DNA from: Nelumbo lutea | Lineage: Eukaryota > Streptophyta > Magnoliopsida > Proteales > Nelumbonaceae | Reading direction: 5' to 3' | Length of the DNA: 64,000 nucleotides | Assembly (NCBI GenBank): GCA_022828595.1 | Contig: JAKGHH010000005.1 | Coordinates: 67,885,655-67,949,654 of the forward strand | Shown: piece by piece, positions 38,401 through 47,400 of the stretch | Position numbering within the stretch: position 1 is the first letter of the stretch | Layout of the letters: each line of letters begins with the position of its first letter | Program-made: the position numbers and the translations under genes | Notes under the pieces: generated by a model | What the model saw: the letters and a program-made list of their open reading frames with translations, nothing else | What the model was told of the DNA's origin: nothing | Databases searched by the model: none

Positions 38401-41400
38401 TACCATTAACTATTGTTATGATCTACATGGTCCACCCTCAACCTGGGCCAATTATGCTGCGACCAGTGACTCTAGTTCCAACTTTAGATAAGAGAATCAT
38501 TCATTTAATCAGATACCTCCTACATCCACAGATGGTCCCGTGAAGGAGATGGTGAGGTTCCCCGTGATGAATATGAGAGGTTTATCCAGTCATAGCAAAA
38601 CACGCCGACTTTCGCTCACTCAGGTATGGCTTGTCTGCCATCCACACCCAATCCCTGGATCATTGACTCTGGAGCCTCCGATCACATGACTGGAATTCCA
38701 GGTGTGTTTTCTTCCTTATCTCATTGCTTAGCATCACAATCTGTCACCCTTGCTAATGGTTCCACATCCTCAATTTGTGGTGTTGGTAATGTTGACCTAG
38801 ACTCTGTATCCCTCTCCTCGGTTTTGTATGATTCTAAATTGCCTTTTAATCTTATGTCTGTTAGTAAGCTGGCCAAATCACTTAACTACTCCATTACTTT
38901 TTATCCTTCTATGTGTGTTTTTCAGGATCTCAAGACGAGGATGAAGATTGGTGGAGGGCATGAAGCTGGTGGACTGAATTATTGACGGTGGTGGCAGAAC
39001 TTCAACAACTCTCCAGTCATCCCTTTCTCCTCTCCAGTGGCACTGCCGATTTGGTCATCTGTCGCTAAAAGTTTTGAAGTCTTTGATTCCGTCTTTGAGT
39101 CAGCTTTCTGTTTTGGATTGTGAGTCGTGTCAGTTTGGGAAACACCATCGTGTTCCCTTTAGTTCTAGGGTTGATAACTGTGTGTCGAGTCCTTTTTCGT
39201 TAATTCATTCAGATGTTTGGGGTCCTTATAAAGTGATGTCATATAATGGATACAGATATTTTGTCATTTTTGTAGATGATTTTTCAAGGATGACGTGGCT
39301 CTATCTAATGAAAGAAAGAAGTGAATTGTTTACCAATTTTCAGAAATTTTATGTTGAGATTCGTAATCAATTTGGTACCCACATCAAAGTTTTCCGTTCT
39401 GATAATGATCGTGAATATTTATCCTCATCATTTCAAGAATACCTGGACCAACACGGCATTATACATCAGACCTCATGTACCTACACCCCACAACAAAATG
39501 GGGTGGCTGAGGGAAAGAATCGCCATCTCCTAGAAACCGCACGGTCCCTAATGCATCACATGCATGTTCCCAAACCCTTTTGGAGTGATGCAGTGCTTAC
39601 CTCTTGCTTTCTGATTAATCGGATGCCCATGTTCATCCTTGATGGTCATTCTCCATTTACGGTCTTGTTTCCCGCTTTGTCTCCGTTTCCTCTTACGCCT
39701 AGGGTATTTGGGTGTGCTTGCTCCGTCCATAATCTGGGTCCTGGGAATGACAAGTTCGATGCTCGTTCTCTTAAGTGCATCTTCCTTGGCTATTTTCGGA
39801 CCTAGAAAGGGTATAGGTGTTACCATCCTAGTTCTCGACGGTCCTTTGTGTGTGCTGATGTGTCACCTTCTTTGAGTCTACTCCATTCTTTTTGGGGTCC
39901 GGTGATGCTTCATTCTCCTCATCACTTCCTCCTCTTCCACTTCCCGTTGCTGACCCTCTTCCCCTTGTTCCAGCCGTGACCAAACCCTTGCCTCTGGTGC
40001 CACCACCTGTTGAATGCCCACCCATCCGTCATGTGTATACACATTGCCCATGCGTACCAGCTACTACTCCTCTGGCTACATCTCCATCGATAGATCCAGC
40101 ACCAGACCCGCACTCAGCATCTGAGCTTAATCTCCCCATTGCCTTGCGGAAAGGTAAACGCACTTGCACCCTTCATCCTATTTCTAATTATGTTTCACTT
40201 ACTCACCTTTCCGCCTCCCATCGCCAGTTTGTCACCTTGTTATCATCAGTTGTTGTCCCTAAGGATGTCCAGGAAGCCCTTGCCTTTCCAGGGTGGTGCC
40301 AAGTGATGGAAGAAGAACTCTCTGCCCTTCATCATAATCATACTTGGGACCTCACTGCTCTTCCTCCTGGGAAGCAAGCTGTTGGTTGTAAATGGGTTTA
40401 TACGATTAAGTATCTGCCTGATGGTAGTGTTGAACGCCTGAAAGCACGATTGGTTGCAAAAGGGTACTCTCAAACCTATGGTATTGACTACGCAGAGACC
40501 TTCTCACTTTGCTAAGATAGGGTCAGTTCGTGTTATGATATCTCTTGCAGCCATGTATGATTGGTCGCTATATCAGCTTGATATCAAGAATGCCTTTTTG
40601 CATGGTGACTTACTCGAAGAGGTCTACATGGAGCAACCTCCAGGGTTTGTTGCTCAGGGGGAGGATGGTAAGGTGTTCAGACTAAGGAAGGCTACATATG
40701 GGCTTAAACAGTCTCCTCGAGCATGGTTTGGTAGGTTCAGTGAGGTAGTAAAGAAGTTTGGTAGAAACAGTGCAAAGTTGATCATTCTGTATTTAGTCAT
40801 GACTCTCCGGGAGGAAAAATACTGTTGGTGGTGTATGTAGATGATATTGTTATTACTGGGAATGATAACATGGGTATTGACAGGCTGAAGACTTATCTGC
40901 AGGATCATTTTCAGACAAAGGATCTTGGTAAACTGAAATATTTCTTGGGGACAGAGGTAGCAAGATCCAAGTATGGTATTAATCTTTGCTAGAGGAAATA
41001 TGTGCTTGATTTGCTGGAAGAAACAGGCTTGTTGGGTTCTAAACCAACTGAAACACCTATGGACACAAATACCAGGTTAAGCAGTGATATGGGCGAAGTG
41101 TTTGAAGACCCTGGCAGATACTGACGACTTGTGGGTAAACTGAACTACCTAACCATTACTAGACCAGACATCTCATTTGCGGTTAGTGTGGTAAGCCAGT
41201 TCATGCAAAAACCTCTGATTCCTCATTGGAATGCAGTTCTGAGAATTGTGAGGTATTTAAAAGGGGCTCCGAGTCGCGGTCTGATATACAAGAGTGGCAG
41301 CAAACTTGAAATAGAAGGGTATTCTGATGCTGACTGGGCCGGTTCTGTCTGATAGGCGGTCTACCACAAGCTATTGCACTTTCTTGGGAGGTAACCTGGT

Positions 41401-44400
41401 GACATGGAAAAGTAAGAAGTAGACGGTTGTGGCAAGAAGTAGTGCAGAAGCAGAATATAGGGCTATGGCGCACACCGCTTGTGAATTAGTGTGGCTAAGG
41501 AACCTTCTACAGGAAGTAGGGTACAACATCAACACTCCAATGAAGCTCTATTGTGACAATCAGGCTGCAGTTCATATTTCCTCTAATCCGGTGTTTCATG
41601 AAAGAACTAAGCACATTGAAGTTGACTGTCACTTTGTGAGGGAGAAGATGCTGAATGGAGAGCTAGACACTACATATGTTAATACAGGAAACCAGTGGGC
41701 AAACTTATTTACAAAAGGCTTGAGTCAGGGAAGAGTGGACTACATATGTAACAAGCTGGGAGTATATGATATATACTCACCAGCTTGAGGGGGAGTGTTA
41801 GCATAGGGGTATTTCTGTCTTTATACCTAGATTAATGTTGCTGATTTGTAATGTTGTGTTAGAACCAGTGCTCCTTACTTAAATAAGGACACATATTCTT
41901 TTCAATTATTTTTTAATAATAAAAGTACTGTCTGGCCGACTGGGAGAACTGACTTGAGACTTCTAGTTCGAACCAGATTTTCTCCTTTCTCTCTTTCTCT
42001 CTTTCTTCCACCTTTCTACCTCTTTCTACATAACTGATCTCAGACAGATAGAACTCCAAGGCAAGCCGAATCATAACACTTTTCATTCCTTGTATAGGGA
42101 GTTGGCTGACCTTTGGATCCATTTGAACGAGATGTCCATATTGGAAGTTGTGTCTCTGGCTTCTCACCAATACATGTGTTCCAGTTATAATGGTCGTAAA
42201 ATAATGTGAAAACACCTGTTATGAATTATACTCTGATTAACAGTAACGGATTAACTTACCCGGGTCATTCCAGGTCATTCCCCATACAAGATTGCTCCTT
42301 GTGACTCCTGATTTGTCTAGGAGATCAGCTAGACTTTTGACAGATTTAGATGTCCAACTGAATGAGGTTGGCAGCCAGAGCTCTAGCTTCTCTAGTTTCT
42401 AGTTAGAAACCTAAGTGTCCAAGGTACCTTTCCTAGCCTTTAACTAGCTTATAACTAGCTTCTGTTGACAATCGCCTTCAACAATGAACTCTGTGCATCC
42501 AGATAAGGAAAGTTTTAGACCTTGCATTAGTGCTAAGAACTCTTCCTTTAAAGAATGCCCAACATCGGCAGGCCCAGAAAAGCTTAGAGGACTGTTTCCT
42601 CTATTGTCTCTAACAACTCCCCCAATTCGTGAAGCTCCCAGGTTCTTATCAGGAGTCAATTGTGTTCTGCCCCTCTGGTGCTTCCCATTCCCTTTTGCTT
42701 TGTTGTCTCCTGTTGGAGAAGCTTGCCACGAAATACCATTCTTTCAACAGATCATATTTACTGACCCTTTTGAATTCATTGCTGGTCAAAACCCAATTGA
42801 TGATTCTTACCATAGTGAGATCAATCAATAAGTGTATGTTCTATTCCTTATTCTCAAATATCCTACAGTTACTTTCACTCCACAAGATCACTGCTCTAGT
42901 AATCTGATACAATATTTTCTGCTTTTATTGTGAGAAAGAATCCATTCAGTATATGGATGATGAAAGCAACCATGATCCCCTAAAAAGGAGGAAAAAATGG
43001 TTCCATACCTGAGGTGCAAACTGGCAAGACAAGAAAAGGTTAATCATAGTTTGGCAACTCTTGTTTGGAGTATTATTATTATGATGTTTGTGTTACATTT
43101 TTTAGTGTTTTAACAGTACTTATTCTTTTATTTCTTTCATTTTCTAGTTTTTTAATTTCCTGTATATATTAAATGCAGCATGTTACTTGTGATGTTGAGA
43201 CCAGAATCAATCTGGGAAATCTCATCCATATATTGCCCAATATTTATTACCCTAGTTAAACCTAGATCTGTTCATGGGCTGGGCCGGGCCGGGCTTTTAC
43301 TCTTTATCAACATAATATATTGAGGCCCAAGCTCGAGTCCGGCCCAACCAATGGGCTTATATCTTGAGCCTGAGCCCGACCCTCATAAAAGCCCGAAGCC
43401 TGATCTGTAAATTGGAAATTTTAGCACCTGTACCATTATTTTTCAATTCTGTTCATGGAAAGGCTTAATGCAGCTTCACAACCAAAGTTTGATCCTTCTG
43501 GTTCAATTCAAGTAGAGTTCCATTGACCAATTGCCTTCACCTAGTATCATTAATCATCATTTAAACTAAAATACAAAGAGAAAGCCAATATTAATCTAGT
43601 AATGTGAAATTTAGTTTTCTTTTTTCTCCACTGTAATTCAAGCATGAAAATCACCAATAAAAAATTCCATTTCAATAAACTACTTGAATAAAACAGGACC
43701 CAACACATTTGATTGGAGGCTTGGAGCAAACCATAAACATTTGACAGGTCGATGAATTGGGAAGAGGGAGGGAGGGAGGGAGAGAAACGAATTAAACCTG
43801 ATTGTGAGGACTGGGAATGAGGATATTGGTGCTGGCCGCTTGGAAGTTGGAACTGGGAAGGGTTAAATCTCATTATCGGCTAGGAGGGACTGAGAACCAG
43901 AGATAGGAGGGTCAAATGTTGCCACTTGTCGGCTAGGGGGGAGGGAGGGAGAGAGAGAAACGAATTAAACCTGATTGTGAGGACTGGGGAATGAGGATAT
44001 TGGTGCTGGCATCTTGGAAGTTGGAATTGGGAAGGGTTAAATCTCGCCGTTGGCTAGGAGGGACTGAGAACCAGAGATAGGAGGGTCAACTGTTGCCGCT
44101 CGTTGTGTAAGAGGAGGATGTCATCGTTGCCTGCCACCAACCGCCATTGGAAGAGGATGGAATAGGGTGGACTGGAAACTGGAGACCAGAGAACAGTTTC
44201 ATAGACTTGAGAAGCTGTCGTCGCCTTGCTGGATGGTCTGCATACTCAAAGTCAGAACTCAAAAGAAGATTTTTGTTGCCTCTCCGGTCACTGCTATAGG
44301 TGATGTCGTCAGCTACCACTGTGGAAGGGAAGAAATGCTCCAAGCCTCCAAGCTTGGAGTTCAAACTTCGAACAAAGAGTTGAGGTGAATGAGAAAATTA

Positions 44401-47400
44401 GGAAAATGGGATTAAGCATTAGGGTTAGAAATATATATATATATATATATATTATATAAAATATGCCAGGCGGGGTTTTTTTGTGAAATCCCAAGCCCGG
44501 CCCAAAAAAAAGTTGGGCTTAGATTATAGGGCCCAAGCCCGGGTCTGCAGGCCTAAGAATATGTCCAAACCTAACCATGACCGGGCCGAGCTGTTGGGCT
44601 ACCTAGCCCATAAACAGGTCTAGTTAAACCACAGTAGCTCTCTTTCACCACCTGTTTCACTCCTTTTCACAATTCAGAACCCTGCAACCTTATTTGCTTA
44701 AAAAACAACTGTGTTGCACTATTACCCTTCTGTTTTGCTCACCACTGACTTAATGGCATAAGAATACCCCTTCTATCCTTAATCATGATAACTAATAGAT
44801 GGACATAAGATTTGAGTTCTAGGTATGGTGTAGTTATAGGGAATCCCTCAGCCCCAGTGTACTTGTGTTGGTAATTTATACATGTGAAATATATATTTTG
44901 TTAATGATCATGTTTCCAAGAAACATGTTCAGAAAATGAGTTTGGCTCAGATGTGGATTCTGAGATAGATGAGTGGCGAGACTAGAAAGGACATAGTCAG
45001 AAATGAATGCATTAGAGAGGACTTAGGAGTAGCCAGTAGACACAATTGGTGACAAGAGGGAAAGTTGACTGAGATGGTTTGTTCATGTGCATAGACAACC
45101 AATGATTACATCAATGAGGAATGATGTGGTACAAGTAGAAACCTCTAAAAGAGTAAGGAGAAGACCAATGAAAACATGGACTGAAGTGGTAAAAAATGAT
45201 CTAGGGACCCTTTTTTTTTATAGAAAAGATGGCTTTTGAGATAGGATGATGTTAGGACAGGATTCATATAGCTGACACAAATAGTTGGGGTTAAGGCATA
45301 AGGCTAATTTGAGTTGATCATATCTCCAGTTCTCTATTGTTTTCTGAATTTCTATGTTTAAAATGATAATGGATATGCCATATTAAGCCTCCTCTGAAAT
45401 ATGTTCAGGCAACAAACCTTAGAAGAAAAGGGATCACTTGATCAAATGGGGAACAGTTTGTAAAAGCAAAGTGAGTCTAGGAACATATTTCCAATTAGTT
45501 GTGGAAATTATAAGGTCAAACTAGGGATAAAATGTTAGCAGTATTATAAGGTTTAAGAATGGAAAAGCCCCTCAACTATAATAACCTTGTTTGTGAGGGG
45601 AACTTTAAGGTGGTGGTGGGATGGATTAAAACACAAAAAGGAAAGACCTTAGATGTACAGGCACATCATAAGAGAGGTGATATGCTTGGCTAGGGAGATA
45701 GGAACATCTTTCAACTGGGTAAAGAGATTGGTCAATGGTCTAGCTGATGCCTTATCTAGACAAGGGGTTTATAGACATTGGTTGCATTGGGGACAGGTCT
45801 CCCATGGAGACTAAATAAAACCTTAGAAATCATTAGGTCATTCCACACAGTATTAAGCCAATATTGCATTATTATATAATTAATTAAGATATTTCTATTC
45901 ATGTCTATTGTTTTCAGCGTGGTGTTAAAAAATATCTCTTTTCCTTCATCACTTCAGGTATTCTCAAAGAGGAGCCATGCATATCCGTGGAAATAAAGGT
46001 GCTTCCTACTGTTGATATCTTTTTTCTTTTTTCAGTTGATTCTTCCATTGCTCAAAATAACTTTTTCATTTTCATTTTGTTTATCTCTGTGTTTGATGGC
46101 ACAGCCCAAATGTGGTTTTCTTCCATCTTCAAGATTCATAGCTGAGGGAAATTTTATTAAACGAAATATAACTCGTTTTAGAATGCATCAAGTTTTGAAG
46201 CATCATGAAGGAGAGGTTGTGTTTTCTCTCAGATTTAATGTTGTTCTTATACAGATTAGGTTTTTCTAAGATTTTCTGTCAAAGTGTTAATTTGGATCAT
46301 AAGTGTTTTTTCCTCAAAATACAAAATGAGTTAAAGTACAAGGAAATATCCATGAAGCAATGTTGTTAAAATCTTACAATTTATGATTTGAATCATGAAC
46401 CCCAAGGGTTTTGATTTGAATCTTATGTCTGAATCCTTTTCTGCAAAAATCTTGCAATTTTTTGTTTGAATCTTACGATTTATACAATTCGTTGTGGTTC
46501 AAATCAATTCAATTAAGAATTAGTTCTCTACTTTGTTATTTTGTTTTGATTATATTTAGTTTTGTCAAGGGTGACTGTTTTTAAAGACTTTACTAGACAT
46601 TGATTTATTTACGTTATTTAAGTCCATATATTGAGTTTATTTTCTATCATATGTTGAATAAAGAGACATTGTATGTTGATTATTTGGCTTTCAGGGGGCG
46701 TTCTTTTTTTGGATTTTGAGAGAGGGGAAAGTTGGTTAATGGGAGTTTGGTTCCCATTGACCAAGAATCCCATGTTCTTTTTTCAGATTAATGTGGGGAC
46801 CAAGGAAAGTTTATTTTCTTGGGTATTACTTACCCGGGTAAGTGATACCCATCTCCTAGGTGGGTAAATAACTTTCCCACCAGGGGGGAAAGTTTCCAAC
46901 ACTTGAATGGGACAAAAATGGTCATTTTCTTTTTTACTTGGGAAATAAAAGAACATGGGTAAATACACTTACCTGGGTAAGTGTTTCCCAGGAAAAACTT
47001 ACCCGGGTAAGTAACTTAACGAAAAGCGAATGGGGCCTCAAGTTAAACTTGATTATATCATCTTAGACTTCTATTGTATAAGTGGTAAATTCTATTGTTT
47101 TAGGTACATATATGGTAAATATGACTTATAAATAGGGTAGAACACTTTTCTATATAGATTTAGCCTTTAAGCATATGTATATTTAATTTTTTGACAAATT
47201 TGTAAAAAATAGAAATAACTTTATGATTTATGATACAATTCACAATTCGATTTGATTTGATTCAATTTTCTCTATGATTTACGATACGATTATGATTTTC
47301 AGAACATTACTATGAATTGTGGAACAATAAGATCAACTTCCTTTGGCATATTCCAGAGTACTGCAGTATTTATTATAAGATGTGTAAATTCCACATCATT

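Larger units (their letters stand above)
36661..42078 (+). mobile_element. Ty1/copia element in intron 3, sense orientation
   Basis: LTRs of 292 and 283 bp (36661-36952 and 41796-42078) begin TGTTAGC and end ATAACA. Flanks are CTTTC on the left and CTTTT on the right, a duplication with one change. The primer site TGGTATCAGAGC is at 36953 and the polypurine tract CTTGAGGGGGAG ends at 41795. Gag, protease, integrase, RT and RNase H come in the normal copia order with frameshifts and stops. It lies 180 bp from the neighbouring antisense copia. Confidence 0.94.
43263..44622. mobile_element. Non-autonomous hAT-type element, 1360 bp
   Basis: A perfect 8-bp duplication GTTAAACC (43255-43262 and 44623-44630) flanks inverted ends TAGATCTGTTCATGGGCT and AGCCCATAAACAGGTCTA, the hAT hallmarks. 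Subterminal GGGCCGGGCCGGGC and CCCGGCCC clusters are also typical. No transposase is encoded. Inside are a 173-bp tandem duplication and an AT dinucleotide run near 44430-44453. Short ORFs at 44086-44388 have no recognisable product. Confidence 0.88.
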
